Assembly (NCBI GenBank): GCA_017617445.1
Contig: JAFZWE010000006.1
Span: 1-64,000, forward strand
From: Bacteroidales bacterium
GTDB lineage: Bacteria; Bacteroidota; Bacteroidia; Bacteroidales; WCHB1-69
Length of the DNA stretch: 64,000 bases
Direction: 5' to 3'
Positions 39,740-49,198 of the stretch are shown one piece after another. The translations under genes were made by a program, and so were the position numbers. Under the pieces are notes generated by a model that saw nothing but the letters and a program-made list of their open reading frames with translations, was not told the origin of the DNA and did no database searches. Position 1 is the first letter of the stretch. Every line of letters starts with the position of its first letter.

Positions 39740-42490
39740 ATGAGCAATGTAAAGTACGTTTACACTTTTGGCGGAAAAACCGCTGAAGGTAAGGCAGACA
39801 TGAAGAATCTTCTGGGAGGCAAAGGTGCCAACCTGGCTGAGATGTGTCTGCTGGGGCTTCCTGTTCCCGCCGGTCTGACTATCACCACAGAATGCTGCAC
39901 CGCATACTATGCCAACAACTGCCAGCTCCCCGCCACATTGATGGACGATGTCTGGAAAGCCATGGAAGGCGTTGAAAAAATCATGGGCAGAAAATACGAC
40001 GACCCCGAGAACCCGTTGCTCGTTTCCTGCCGTTCCGGTGCCCGCACCTCCATGCCCGGCATGATGGACACCGTGCTCAACATCGGTCTGAGCTCCAAAA
40101 CCATCCCCGGCTTGATCAGCAAGACCGGCAACAAACGCTTTGTCTATGACTCCTACCGTCGTTTGATCATGATGTACGCTGACGTGGTGATGGAGAAAGC
40201 CGAAGGCATCGCTCCCGTAGAAGGCAAGGGCATCCGCAAGATTTTGGATGACATGCTGGATGAATACAAGGAGAAGAAGGGTTACAAGAGCGACACTGAC
40301 ATCCAGGCTGACGAATTGCTGGAGCTGGCCGAAGCCTTCAAAAAGACCATCAAGGAGAAACTCGGCACCGAATTCCCGGATGACGCAAAAGCCCAGATGG
40401 AAGGCGGTATCAAGGCCGTTTTCAAGAGCTGGAACGGACAGAAGGCTATCGCCTACCGTCGCATTGAAGGCATTCCGGACGACTGGGGCACCGCAGTGAA
40501 CGTGCAGGCCATGGTGTTCGGCAACATGGGTGACAACTCCGCCACCGGCGTCGCCTTCACCCGCAACCCCGCCACTGGCGAGAACCAGTTCTACGGCGAA
40601 TGGCTCATCAACGCACAGGGCGAAGACGTGGTGGCCGGTATCCGTACCCCCAACCCGCTGAACGATGACACCAAGAACGAGCAGAACAAGCACCTTCACT
40701 CCATGCAGGAGCTGATGCCCGAAACCTACAAAGAACTTTGCAACATCCGCACTATCCTGGAAGACAACTACAAGGACATGCTTGACATTGAGTTCACCAT
40801 CCAGGAAGGCCAGCTGTTCATGCTGCAGTGCCGCGTGGGCAAACGCACCGGTATCGCCGCCCTGAACATGGCTTTGGACATGTTGCACGAAGGCCGCATT
40901 GATGACAAGGAAGTGGTGATGAGACTCCAGCCCGCCCAGATGGACGAACTGTTGCACCCCATCCTTGAAGCCGCCGATGAAAAGAAGCACAACATCATCG
41001 CCAAAGGTCTGCCCGCAGGTCCTGGCGGCGCTGTCGGCGTCATTGCCCTGGACAGTGAAAAATCCATGGCATACACTGCCAAGAAAATCAAGAACGTGCT
41101 CATCCGTGAGGAAACCAACCCCGAAGATGTGGAAGGTATGCGTTCCGCTGACGGCATCCTGACCGCCCGTGGCGGTATGACCTCCCACGCCGCCCTCGTG
41201 GCCCGTGGCTGGGGCAAGTGCTGCATCGTGGGTTGCGACGCCCTCAAGATTGACATGGACAAACGCACCGTCAGCATTGACGGCAAACTGTTCAAAGAGG
41301 GAGATGTCATTGCCCTGAACGGAGCCAAAGGTTATGTTTACGGTGAAAGCGTCAATATGATTGACTCCACTGAGAATCCGCGTTTCCAAGAGTTCATGTC
41401 CTACGTGGACAAGCACCGCAAGATGGGCGTGCGCACCAATGCCGACACTCCGGAAGATGCACAGAACGCCGTCAACTTCGGTGCCGAAGGTATCGGTCTG
41501 TTCCGTATCGAACACATGTTCTACGGCAAGAACAGCGAGAAACCGTTGGAGAAATTGCGCAAGATGATCCTTTCTGACACAACAGACGAACGTGTTGCGG
41601 CTCTCAATGAACTTGAACCCTACATCCGTGAAGCTGCCAAGGGCACTTTGAAAGTGATGGACGGCAAGCCGCTCACCTTCCGCCTCATGGACCCGCCGCT
41701 TCATGAATTCGTTCCCCAGACCGAAGACAAACAGCGCGAAGCCGCCGCTCAATACGGTCTCACCTTTGAAGAGATCAAGAAGAGAATCGACAGCCTCCAC
41801 GAGATGAACCCGATGATGGGGCTCCGCGGCGTGCGTCTCGGCATCGTCTATCCTGAAATTTCCGAAACCCAGTTCCGCGCGCTCTTCGAAGCCACCGCAG
41901 AATTGATGAAAGAAGGCAAGGATCCACGCCTGGAAATCATGGTCCCGCTGACCATTGATGTCAAAGAGCTGAAACACCAGAAAGAGATCGCCGACCGTGT
42001 TCAGGCTGAAGTGGAAGCCAAGTTCGGTGTCAAGATCAACTACCTCTATGGTACGATGATCGAGATCCCGCGTGCCACCCTCATGGCTGACGAAATCGCC
42101 CAGGTGGCCCAGTTCTTCTCCTTCGGAACCAACGACCTGACCCAGATGACCCTCGGTTTCTCCCGCGACGACGTGAACGAGATCATCCACCACTATGTGG
42201 CCAAGAAGATCATCCCCGCCGATCCGTTCAAGACCCTTGACCAGGAAGGTGTGGGCCAACTGGTACAGTGCGGTGTACAGCGTGGACGTTTCCAGAACCC
42301 GAAACTGAAAGTCGGTGTCTGCGGCGAGCACGGTGGAGATCCCGCCTCTGTGGAATTCTTCTACAAGACCGGCATGACCTACGTGTCCTGCTCCCCGTTC
42401 CGCGTTCCCGTGGCACGTCTGGCTGCTGCCCAGGCCGCTATCAAGAACCCGATTCACGACGAAGGCTGCTGCTGCGGCTGCAACAAATAA
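39740..42490 (+). CDS. ppdK: Pyruvate, phosphate dikinase
   Basis: 916 residues, normal for the family. The N-terminal ATP-grasp domain starts YVYTFGGKTAEGKADMKNLL followed by GGKGANLAEM. The swivelling phosphohistidine site is GGMTSHAALVARGWGKCC. The C-terminal PEP/pyruvate TIM barrel contains GLFRIEHMFYG, GTMIEIPRATLMADEI and FGTNDLTQMTLGFSRDD. It interconverts pyruvate + ATP + Pi with PEP + AMP + PPi. It ends in a run of cysteines (CCCGCNK) that looks unusual but follows family homologs in being Cys-rich. Codon use is strongly biased, as in highly expressed genes. The arginase-fold gene starts 9 bp downstream. Confidence 0.96.
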   Translation: MSNVKYVYTFGGKTAEGKADMKNLLGGKGANLAEMCLLGLPVPAGLTITTECCTAYYANNCQLPATLMDDVWKAMEGVEKIMGRKYDDPENPLLVSCRSGARTSMPGMMDTVLNIGLSSKTIPGLISKTGNKRFVYDSYRRLIMMYADVVMEKAEGIAPVEGKGIRKILDDMLDEYKEKKGYKSDTDIQADELLELAEAFKKTIKEKLGTEFPDDAKAQMEGGIKAVFKSWNGQKAIAYRRIEGIPDDWGTAVNVQAMVFGNMGDNSATGVAFTRNPATGENQFYGEWLINAQGEDVVAGIRTPNPLNDDTKNEQNKHLHSMQELMPETYKELCNIRTILEDNYKDMLDIEFTIQEGQLFMLQCRVGKRTGIAALNMALDMLHEGRIDDKEVVMRLQPAQMDELLHPILEAADEKKHNIIAKGLPAGPGGAVGVIALDSEKSMAYTAKKIKNVLIREETNPEDVEGMRSADGILTARGGMTSHAALVARGWGKCCIVGCDALKIDMDKRTVSIDGKLFKEGDVIALNGAKGYVYGESVNMIDSTENPRFQEFMSYVDKHRKMGVRTNADTPEDAQNAVNFGAEGIGLFRIEHMFYGKNSEKPLEKLRKMILSDTTDERVAALNELEPYIREAAKGTLKVMDGKPLTFRLMDPPLHEFVPQTEDKQREAAAQYGLTFEEIKKRIDSLHEMNPMMGLRGVRLGIVYPEISETQFRALFEATAELMKEGKDPRLEIMVPLTIDVKELKHQKEIADRVQAEVEAKFGVKINYLYGTMIEIPRATLMADEIAQVAQFFSFGTNDLTQMTLGFSRDDVNEIIHHYVAKKIIPADPFKTLDQEGVGQLVQCGVQRGRFQNPKLKVGVCGEHGGDPASVEFFYKTGMTYVSCSPFRVPVARLAAAQAAIKNPIHDEGCCCGCNK

Positions 42491-42499
42491 AAGAGAGCA

Positions 42500-43672
42500 A
42501 TGGACTTGAAGTCGGTTCTCAAACCAGTAGATGTGGAGTCTCTGATGCCTACCATGGGCATCGAAGACCCACATCTTCTTTATCATTACATTGAGCTCTG
42601 GGATGGCGGTGATACTGATTTGACAGACAAGCAGATCGCTATCATTGGCGTACCTGAGTCGCGCAACGCCACGGCCAACCCGGACACCAAACTCGCCCCG
42701 GACGAAATCCGGCGCTCCCTGTACCGGCTCTACCGCTGGAAACACAACATCAACATCATCGACCTGGGAAACCTGGAACCCGGTGAGACGGTGGAAGACA
42801 CCTACCAAATTTTAGCAGAAACTCTCGCCTTTCTGATTGACAATGGCATCACCCCCATCATTCTCGGGGGCAGCAACGACCTTGCTTTCGCCAACTACAA
42901 GGCATACGAGCTGCTGAACAAAGTGGTCAGCATTGTATCTGTGGACTCCAGATTTGATCTGGGAAGAGAGGACGAACCTCTCAAATCCAATGCCTACCTG
43001 AACAAAATCATCCTGGAACAACCCAACTACCTGCTCAATTACGCCAACATCGGCTACCAGACCTACCTCAACAGCCCGGAATCCATTGAACTGATGGACA
43101 AGCTGTTTTTCGAGAGTTATCGCGTGGGCATGTTGCGGCAAGACGTTTCAGAAGTGGAGCCCATCGTGCGAAACGCGGAAATGCTGTCACTGGACATCTC
43201 CGCCATCCGCCAGACCGAGGCCCCCGGCAACCCCAACAGCTCCGCCAACGGATTCTACGGCGAGGAGATCTGCCAAGTGGCCATGTACGCGGGAGTGAGC
43301 GACAAACTCACCTCCTTCGGCATCTACGAATACGACCCGATGTTGGACTACAACACTCAAACCTCCCAGCTCATCAGCCACATCATCTGGTATTTCATCG
43401 AAGGCTACCTGAACCGCAAAAACGACATTTTTTTCAAAGACAAAAACAGCTACACCAAATACAGCGTCACTGTTTCCGAGACCATTGAGGAACTGGTTTT
43501 CTATTGTAGCAAAAAAACCGGGCGCTGGTGGGTGGTAGTCCCCGTCATCAACATTGAAAAGGGAACGCAGCAGACGTACTATCTGCCCTGTTCGCTCAAC
43601 GACTACCAGACTGCCTGCGACGACCGCATTCCCGAAAGATGGTGGCGTGCTTACAACAAATTCAACCATTAA
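42500..43672 (+). CDS. Arginase/formimidoylglutamase-fold protein with degenerate metal site
   Basis: 390 residues. The ureohydrolase fold is recognisable from QIAIIGVPESRNA, ITPIILGGSNDLAFANY, VSVDSRFDLG and MLSLDISAIRQTEAPG. In active enzymes two Mn ions are bound by GGxH, DAHxD and SxDxD. Here the histidine of GGxH is N126, DAHxD reads DSRFD (R151) and SxDxD reads SLDIS (S234), so three of six metal ligands are changed. I therefore doubt hydrolysis of arginine, agmatine or formiminoglutamate. As far as I recall, variants like this are widespread in Bacteroidota, so it may have a conserved non-catalytic role. The C-terminal about 100 residues extend beyond the usual domain. Between ppdK and a DUF3078 gene, likely one operon. 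Confidence 0.75.
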   Translation: MDLKSVLKPVDVESLMPTMGIEDPHLLYHYIELWDGGDTDLTDKQIAIIGVPESRNATANPDTKLAPDEIRRSLYRLYRWKHNINIIDLGNLEPGETVEDTYQILAETLAFLIDNGITPIILGGSNDLAFANYKAYELLNKVVSIVSVDSRFDLGREDEPLKSNAYLNKIILEQPNYLLNYANIGYQTYLNSPESIELMDKLFFESYRVGMLRQDVSEVEPIVRNAEMLSLDISAIRQTEAPGNPNSSANGFYGEEICQVAMYAGVSDKLTSFGIYEYDPMLDYNTQTSQLISHIIWYFIEGYLNRKNDIFFKDKNSYTKYSVTVSETIEELVFYCSKKTGRWWVVVPVINIEKGTQQTYYLPCSLNDYQTACDDRIPERWWRAYNKFNH

Positions 43673-43687
43673 CCAAAAAACAGAATA

Positions 43688-44659
43688 ATGAAAAAATCAC
43701 TTTTGATTCTTTTGATTTGCACCATGTTGCCCATGGCCAAAGCACAGACTGACTCCATCGCTGCTGCCGCCGAAGCTGCAGCCGACACCGCGGAACCCGT
43801 ACTGACCAACTGGCAGAAATATTGGAAACTCACAGGTCTGGTCACATTCAACCTCTCCGAGACAATGCAGTGGAACTGGGCTGCCGGTGGTAACAACAAC
43901 GGTATGGGAATCCTCGCCTGCAACCTGAAACTGGCGTACAAGAAGGACAATATCTCTTGGGAAACCACCTTTGACAGCGATTATGGCTGGATGTGGACCC
44001 CGAGTACTGCCTTCAAATGGAGAAAATCCAACGACAAGATTGTCTTCAGCACCAAGTTCGGTTGGGAGTTCCATAAAACTTGGTACCTCACCGTGATGGC
44101 CGGCTTCAAGTCACACTACCATGATGGTTACGACTACAAGATGGGTGATGACAAGCAAGAGGTGAAAACCTACGCCTACAACTGGCTCTCGCCTTCATAC
44201 AGCGACCTTTCTGTGGGTATCGACTGGAAACCGAACGACATCTTTACAGTGTACCTCTCCCCGGTAGCCGGTCGTATCACCACTGTTTTGCAAAGAAATG
44301 ATGACACGCTGCACACCCTTCATGCCAAGTATGGCGTTCCTGACACCGTGAATTTCAAGGCTGAGCTGGGTGCCACCTTCAAAGCAGGGGTCAACTACTC
44401 GCCCGTCAAGGGGCTGAAAATCCTCTCCACACTCACCCTCTTCACCCCGTACAACAAGAAATTCGGGAATATTGACGTGGACTGGGATTTCGCCATCTCC
44501 TACCAGTTCTGGAAAGTGCTGAACGTCACCCTCAGCACCTCCCTCAAGTACTACGATGCCGTCAACATCGAATGGATGGACAAGAACAAAGTGATGCACA
44601 ACAGTCCCCGGGTTCAATTCCGCGAAATTATCGGACTGGGCATCGGCTACTCCTTCTAA
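43688..44659 (+). CDS. DUF3078 outer-membrane protein
   Basis: 323 residues. The signal peptide MKKSLLILLICTMLPMAKAQ is followed by a short alanine-rich linker. The DUF3078 start WQKYWKLTGLVTFNLSETMQ leads to alternating beta-strands and a C-terminal phenylalanine (LGIGYSF), which signals insertion by the Bam machinery. DUF3078 proteins are probable outer-membrane barrels of Bacteroidota with no assigned function. It starts 15 bp after the arginase-fold gene. A bulged hairpin at 44694-44729 follows. Confidence 0.82.
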   Translation: MKKSLLILLICTMLPMAKAQTDSIAAAAEAAADTAEPVLTNWQKYWKLTGLVTFNLSETMQWNWAAGGNNNGMGILACNLKLAYKKDNISWETTFDSDYGWMWTPSTAFKWRKSNDKIVFSTKFGWEFHKTWYLTVMAGFKSHYHDGYDYKMGDDKQEVKTYAYNWLSPSYSDLSVGIDWKPNDIFTVYLSPVAGRITTVLQRNDDTLHTLHAKYGVPDTVNFKAELGATFKAGVNYSPVKGLKILSTLTLFTPYNKKFGNIDVDWDFAISYQFWKVLNVTLSTSLKYYDAVNIEWMDKNKVMHNSPRVQFREIIGLGIGYSF

Positions 44660-44693
44660 CACAGTTTATTATCAATCCAATCATCACAAAAAC

Positions 44694-44729
44694 CGACTTC
44701 CATCGCAGCCACCCGCTGCGATGAAGTCG
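44694..44729 (+). other. 14-bp intergenic hairpin with one bulge
   Basis: CGACTT-C-CATCGCAG (44694-44708) pairs with CTGCGATG-AAGTCG (44716-44729) except for one bulged C, around a 7-nt loop. It lies 34 nt after the DUF3078 stop and 32 nt before the M1 peptidase start. No T tract follows. It could protect the 3' end, act in the peptidase leader, or be a weak terminator. Confidence 0.6.
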
Positions 44730-44761
44730 TATCTTAAAACAACGTCAGGAAAGAATTTAAA

Positions 44762-47131
44762 ATGAGACAGTTTCATTTATTTTCAAACAAGAAAAAAATC
44801 CTCCTCACCCTGATCCTGCTCCTATCCGGCTGGTCCGTGATGGCTCAGGATCGCACAGACAGCCTCCATATTGAACATTACAACATCCACCTGAACATCA
44901 CGGATTTCACCAACCGACAGATTTACGGATATGCAGATTTAACTGCCGTGGCAAAGGTGAACGAATTGACCTCTGTACGGCTGGATTTGAAAAGTCTGAC
45001 TGTGGACTCTGTATGGGTAAACGGTGTGACAGACAGCATTTTCTATCAATCCGGGATTCATTTGGACATCCCACTGGCAGACACGATGCAACAGGGTGAC
45101 ACCGCACTGATCCGGGTATATTACCACGGCCGTCCCGGCACAGACGCCCAATTCGGCGGCTTTTATTTCTCTGGGGAATACTGCTACAACATCGGAGTGG
45201 CCTTCCGCGACCTGCCCCACAACTTCGGACGTGCATGGTATCCCTGTCTGGACTTTTTCACCGACAAATCCACCTACCAGTTTGAAATTGAAACTGAAGC
45301 CAACAAGATGGCCATTTGTGGAGGCGATCTCATTGACACAATGAGTGTTGACAGCAACACCATCCTTTGGACCTGGCGACTGGACCAACCCGTTCCCACC
45401 TATCTCACCTCAGTGGCCGTTGGCGAATACGAACACTACAGTGACACCATACATGGTCTGGAGCGGGTGATTCCCATCGATATCTACACTCCCCCCTCCT
45501 ACTTCAACCTGATTCCCGGCTCTTTCCTCCATCTCAAACCCATCATCCGAACATACGAAGCGCATTTCGGTCCCTATCCCTGGAGCCGGATCGGCTATGT
45601 CTCCGTGAATTTCAATGCCGGCGCCATGGAACATGTCACCAATATTGCCTATCCCAATTTCGCCATCAGCGGCACCACCACATACGAATCACTCTATGCT
45701 CACGAACTTTCACACATGTGGTTTGGCGACTTAGTCACCTGCCATCAGGCGGAAGAGATGTGGATCAACGAAGGATTTGCCCGCTATAATGAAGCCCTGG
45801 TGGCGGAAGCGCTCAATCCCAGTGACAATTTCCAGCAGGATGGCTATCGCAACAACATACTCAAGTTGCACCGCTCGGTACTGATTGACGCTCATAAAGA
45901 TGACGACGGATATTGGGCTATTGATTCCGTTCCCCAGGAAGTCACCTATGGGTCAACCACATACGACAAAGGCGGTCTGGTCGTCCACACCCTGAGAAAA
46001 TATATGGGCGACAGCATTTTCTTCGCATCCATCAAAAACATGCTGAACACTTTTGCCTACGGGAACATCACCACAGAAGAGCTGGTCAGCTTTCTTTCGC
46101 AAGACAGTGGCATAGACCTGCATGACTTTTATGAGGGATGGATTCACCAACCCGGTTTCCTGCACTTTTCCGTTGACTCCATCCGACCGACGGGAGTGGC
46201 CGGAGAATACCGTTTCTTCGTCCGCCAACGCTTGTCGCACGCCCGCCAGTTTGCCAACAGCAACAAAATAGACCTCACCTTTTTCTCACTTGACAACCAG
46301 AATTATACTGTCAGCGATTTCCGTTTTGACGGGGAATATGGAGAAGGTACAGCAACCCTACCGTTTGAACCAGCTTTTGCCGTGGTGGATTTTTATGAAA
46401 AGATGGGCGATGCCGTGCTGGACGAGAATTGGCTGCTCACTGGCACGGGACAAAACAGTTCCAATGATCTCCGATTCAAGGTACTCGTTTCCCAAATCAC
46501 TGACACCGTGTTCATGCGGGTGGAGGACAACCTGGTTGCACCGGATCCAGTAAGATCGGAAAACACAGGAATTGCCGCCCTGAATCCCGCCCATTACTGG
46601 CGCATAGCATACACTCCCGAAGAGGCGTTGTCTGAAGCCACCCTGCGATTCTGTTTCAAAGCAGGGAACAGCAATGCCATTGACTATGATTTTTTGAACG
46701 GACACAGGATGGATGAAATCGTACTGGCCTACCGTCGCGATGCCGCTGACGACTGGCACGTAATTCCCTCCGACCATACCGGCACCCTGAGCACCGGTTA
46801 CCTGAACACCCAGCACATTTGTCCAGGAGAATACGCAATCGCGTTGGGTGACAGCACTTTGGGAATCAATTCATCCGATAACAACCTCAACCACATCAAA
46901 ATCTTCCCCAATCCCAGTGGAAACAGCATCACCGTAAGTATCGGCGAATTTGACATGACCGAACACTACACCTGCCAGATTTACGACATGAACGGTCGTC
47001 AGGTGAAGCGGGCGAACCTGCGTGAAGCCAACGGTCAAATCAACATCTCCATGCTGCCCTCCTCAACTTACATTCTCAAGGTTTTCTGTTCCAACAAAGA
47101 GATTTTCTGCACCAAACTCATCAAAAACTGA
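44762..47131 (+). CDS. T9SS-exported M1-family aminopeptidase
   Basis: 789 residues. The signal peptide ends VMAQ. The M1 N-terminal beta domain is followed by the gluzincin site HELSHMWFGDL (HExxH at 314-318) with the third ligand in WINEGFARY (E337). The substrate-binding motif GxMEN reads GAMEH at 287-291, so the N is replaced by H. The C-terminus (about 705-789: IKIFPNPSGNSITVSIGEF, YDMNGRQVKRANL, FCTKLIKN) is a T9SS sorting domain. Predicted extracellular or surface zinc peptidase that trims peptides from N-termini. No clear TAnnTTTG box; the hairpin at 44694-44729 lies just upstream. The GT4 gene begins 12 bp downstream. Confidence 0.9.
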   Translation: MRQFHLFSNKKKILLTLILLLSGWSVMAQDRTDSLHIEHYNIHLNITDFTNRQIYGYADLTAVAKVNELTSVRLDLKSLTVDSVWVNGVTDSIFYQSGIHLDIPLADTMQQGDTALIRVYYHGRPGTDAQFGGFYFSGEYCYNIGVAFRDLPHNFGRAWYPCLDFFTDKSTYQFEIETEANKMAICGGDLIDTMSVDSNTILWTWRLDQPVPTYLTSVAVGEYEHYSDTIHGLERVIPIDIYTPPSYFNLIPGSFLHLKPIIRTYEAHFGPYPWSRIGYVSVNFNAGAMEHVTNIAYPNFAISGTTTYESLYAHELSHMWFGDLVTCHQAEEMWINEGFARYNEALVAEALNPSDNFQQDGYRNNILKLHRSVLIDAHKDDDGYWAIDSVPQEVTYGSTTYDKGGLVVHTLRKYMGDSIFFASIKNMLNTFAYGNITTEELVSFLSQDSGIDLHDFYEGWIHQPGFLHFSVDSIRPTGVAGEYRFFVRQRLSHARQFANSNKIDLTFFSLDNQNYTVSDFRFDGEYGEGTATLPFEPAFAVVDFYEKMGDAVLDENWLLTGTGQNSSNDLRFKVLVSQITDTVFMRVEDNLVAPDPVRSENTGIAALNPAHYWRIAYTPEEALSEATLRFCFKAGNSNAIDYDFLNGHRMDEIVLAYRRDAADDWHVIPSDHTGTLSTGYLNTQHICPGEYAIALGDSTLGINSSDNNLNHIKIFPNPSGNSITVSIGEFDMTEHYTCQIYDMNGRQVKRANLREANGQINISMLPSSTYILKVFCSNKEIFCTKLIKN

Positions 47132-47143
47132 CATTTGCCAGAA

Positions 47144-48271
47144 ATGAAAATCGCCGTCAATACAAGACTGCTTCTCAAAGACAAGCTGGAAGGCATCGGT
47201 TGGTTCACCCACGAAAGCCTGCGGCGCATAGTGACCTCCCATCCAGAGCACACCTTCTATTTCATCTTTGACCGCAACTATGATGAATCATTCATCTTTG
47301 CAAAAAATGTAAAGCCCGTACTCACTTTCCCTCCCGCACGCCACCCCTACCTCTGGTACCTCTATTTTGAATACTCCATTCCCTATGTGCTGCGGAAAAT
47401 CAAGCCCGACCTTTTCCTTTCCCCCGACGGTTGGCTTTCACTTCGGACAAATGTCCCTCAAATATCTGTCATCCACGATCTTAATTTTGAGCATTTCCCC
47501 GATATGCTCAAGCCGAAATACCAAAAGTACTGCACACGCTACTTCCCGAAGTTTGCACACAAAGCCGTCCGGATTGCAACAGTTTCTGAATTTTCCCAAA
47601 AAGACATTCACAACCTGTACGGAATCCCAACAGACCGGATTGATGTGGTTTATAACGGCTGTAACGAATGTTTCACCCCGATAGACCGGGATCGCCAACG
47701 GGCAATCCGAGTGCGCTATGCCGACGGCTTTGACTACTTCCTTTTTGTAAGTGCCATCCACAAACGGAAAAACTTGGCCAATATCCTGCGGGCTTTTGAC
47801 ATCTACAAAGAGAAAAGCGGTGCCGACACACAGTTTGTCGTTGTGGGCTCGCAAGCCGGCATGCAGGATGATTTGGCGGAAGTGTACCGGAACATGAAAC
47901 ATGCCGCTGACGTCCGTTTTATCGGGCATCTCCCGTCTAAAGAATTGGCAGAAGTCACCGCTTCCGCGCTGGCATTGGTGTACACTTCCCTATTTGAAGG
48001 ATTTGGCATCCCCATTGTTGAAGCATTCAATGCAGAGACCGCCGTCATCACCTCCAATGTCACCTCCATGCCCGAAGTGGCTGGGGATGCCGCTCTGCTG
48101 GTGGACCCGCTTTCCGTGGATGAAATCGCTGAAGCCATGGCACAATTAGCCTCCAATGAGTCCCTGCGTCAGGAGCTCATCGCCAAGGGACGCCTGCAAC
48201 GCACCCATTTCAGTTGGGACCATACAGCTGAAAGACTGTGGCAGTGCATTGAAAAGGGCATAAGAAACTGA
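47144..48271 (+). CDS. Family 4 (GT-B) glycosyltransferase
   Basis: 375 residues. The N-terminal half has KIAVNTRLLLKDKLEGIGWF and DLFLSPDGWLSLRT. The C-terminal donor domain has YFLFVSAIHKRKNLANILRA, VRFIGHLPSKELAEVTASA and LVYTSLFEGFGIPIVEAFNA, the conserved E-x7-E region of GT4 enzymes. Probable mannosyltransferase-like enzyme of surface glycan synthesis; acceptor unknown. It starts 12 bp after the M1 peptidase gene (ATG 47144). One possible link is the O-glycosylation that Bacteroidota apply to exported proteins, but this is inference from position only. Confidence 0.88.
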   Translation: MKIAVNTRLLLKDKLEGIGWFTHESLRRIVTSHPEHTFYFIFDRNYDESFIFAKNVKPVLTFPPARHPYLWYLYFEYSIPYVLRKIKPDLFLSPDGWLSLRTNVPQISVIHDLNFEHFPDMLKPKYQKYCTRYFPKFAHKAVRIATVSEFSQKDIHNLYGIPTDRIDVVYNGCNECFTPIDRDRQRAIRVRYADGFDYFLFVSAIHKRKNLANILRAFDIYKEKSGADTQFVVVGSQAGMQDDLAEVYRNMKHAADVRFIGHLPSKELAEVTASALALVYTSLFEGFGIPIVEAFNAETAVITSNVTSMPEVAGDAALLVDPLSVDEIAEAMAQLASNESLRQELIAKGRLQRTHFSWDHTAERLWQCIEKGIRN

Positions 48272-48325
48272 AATTTGATTAGGAAATCCCCCTCACTGTT
48301 CATACCGCATCAGCGGTGATCTCCA

Positions 48326-49198
48326 TCATTCACCGGCAATCACACTGCTGATATACTCCACTGCATCGTAATTGCGCGGGGAGAGAATGTCTATCCAACC
48401 GGATTCTATAGGATACACCCGATTCTCCTTCACTGCGGTGAGCAGCGTGTAGGGATACGTTTTACAAAAGTTTTCCATATCCTCCTTTCGGATAAAAATA
48501 TAATCGGGATCCTGCTCAAAGAGGTACTCGCGACTGATTTCCCAACTGGTGAGGGGTGCACCCACATTCTTGCCACCTGCCAGAGTGATGATGTCATGGA
48601 TGAATGTGTTGCCCGCAGCCGTAAAATCCCTCAGGCCATAACCGACTACATAATAGACCTTTTTGTCCATCGGTTTCACCTCCGACTGATAACGTTCCAG
48701 CCGGCTCTCAAAAACTTTTTTCAAGGAATCCGCTTCTGATTTTTTGTTCAACAGAACACCCAAGGTCTCCACCATGCGGGTCATATCGGCCAAATGTCTC
48801 TCTTCCTTCACGGCAAAAACCGGCACTTGGGCTTTTTCAAACTGCTTCACTGTTTTGTCGCTGACCACCGAGCCAATGAGAATCAGATCTGGATTTAGAG
48901 TCAAAACGCTTTCTGGATTGACATTCAACAAATCAGCAACTTTAGGGATGCGTTCCACCTCTGGCGGGAAAGTGCAGAATGAGGAGACTCCCACCAGTTT
49001 GTCCTCTGCCCCCAACAGGTACATCATCTCGGTGATGGCGGGCGACAGCGAAACCACCCGCTGTGGTTCCTTTTGAAGGACCACGTCACGGCCATACGAA
49101 TCCTTGCCGCTATAAAAAACGGTATTGCTGCCGTCTTTCCTGTCTGCACAGGCGACCAGCAGCAATACCATGATAAGGATAACTATCTTTTTGAGCAT
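48326..49198 (-). CDS. BtuF/FepB-like substrate-binding lipoprotein
   Basis: 290 residues. The lipobox LLLVAC (C17) predicts a lipoprotein. The type III periplasmic binding-protein fold is shown by QRVVSLSPAITEMMYLLGAE, LLNVNPESVLTLNPDLILIG and ILSPRNYDAVEYISSVI. Such proteins bind cobalamin, haem or siderophores for ABC importers. No permease or ATPase gene is adjacent, so the ligand is open. Its ATG shares one base with the stop of the upstream FKBP gene (TAATG), so translation is probably coupled. Convergent with the GT4 gene. Confidence 0.88.
   Translation of the reverse strand: MLKKIVILIMVLLLVACADRKDGSNTVFYSGKDSYGRDVVLQKEPQRVVSLSPAITEMMYLLGAEDKLVGVSSFCTFPPEVERIPKVADLLNVNPESVLTLNPDLILIGSVVSDKTVKQFEKAQVPVFAVKEERHLADMTRMVETLGVLLNKKSEADSLKKVFESRLERYQSEVKPMDKKVYYVVGYGLRDFTAAGNTFIHDIITLAGGKNVGAPLTSWEISREYLFEQDPDYIFIRKEDMENFCKTYPYTLLTAVKENRVYPIESGWIDILSPRNYDAVEYISSVIAGE

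Noticed and set aside
39689-42808. 1039-codon open frame antisense to ppdK
   Set aside because: It mirrors ppdK, whose strong codon bias removes stops on the other strand; the translation is rich in H, V, F and G with no domains. ppdK itself is certain.
48304-48317. ACCGC/GCGGT hairpin between the GT4 and BtuF-like genes
   Set aside because: Five-bp stem without a T tract is too weak to call a terminator.
48326-49198. Assignment as vitamin B12-binding BtuF
   Set aside because: The fold fits, but no cobalamin gene, riboswitch or permease is adjacent, so the ligand is left open.
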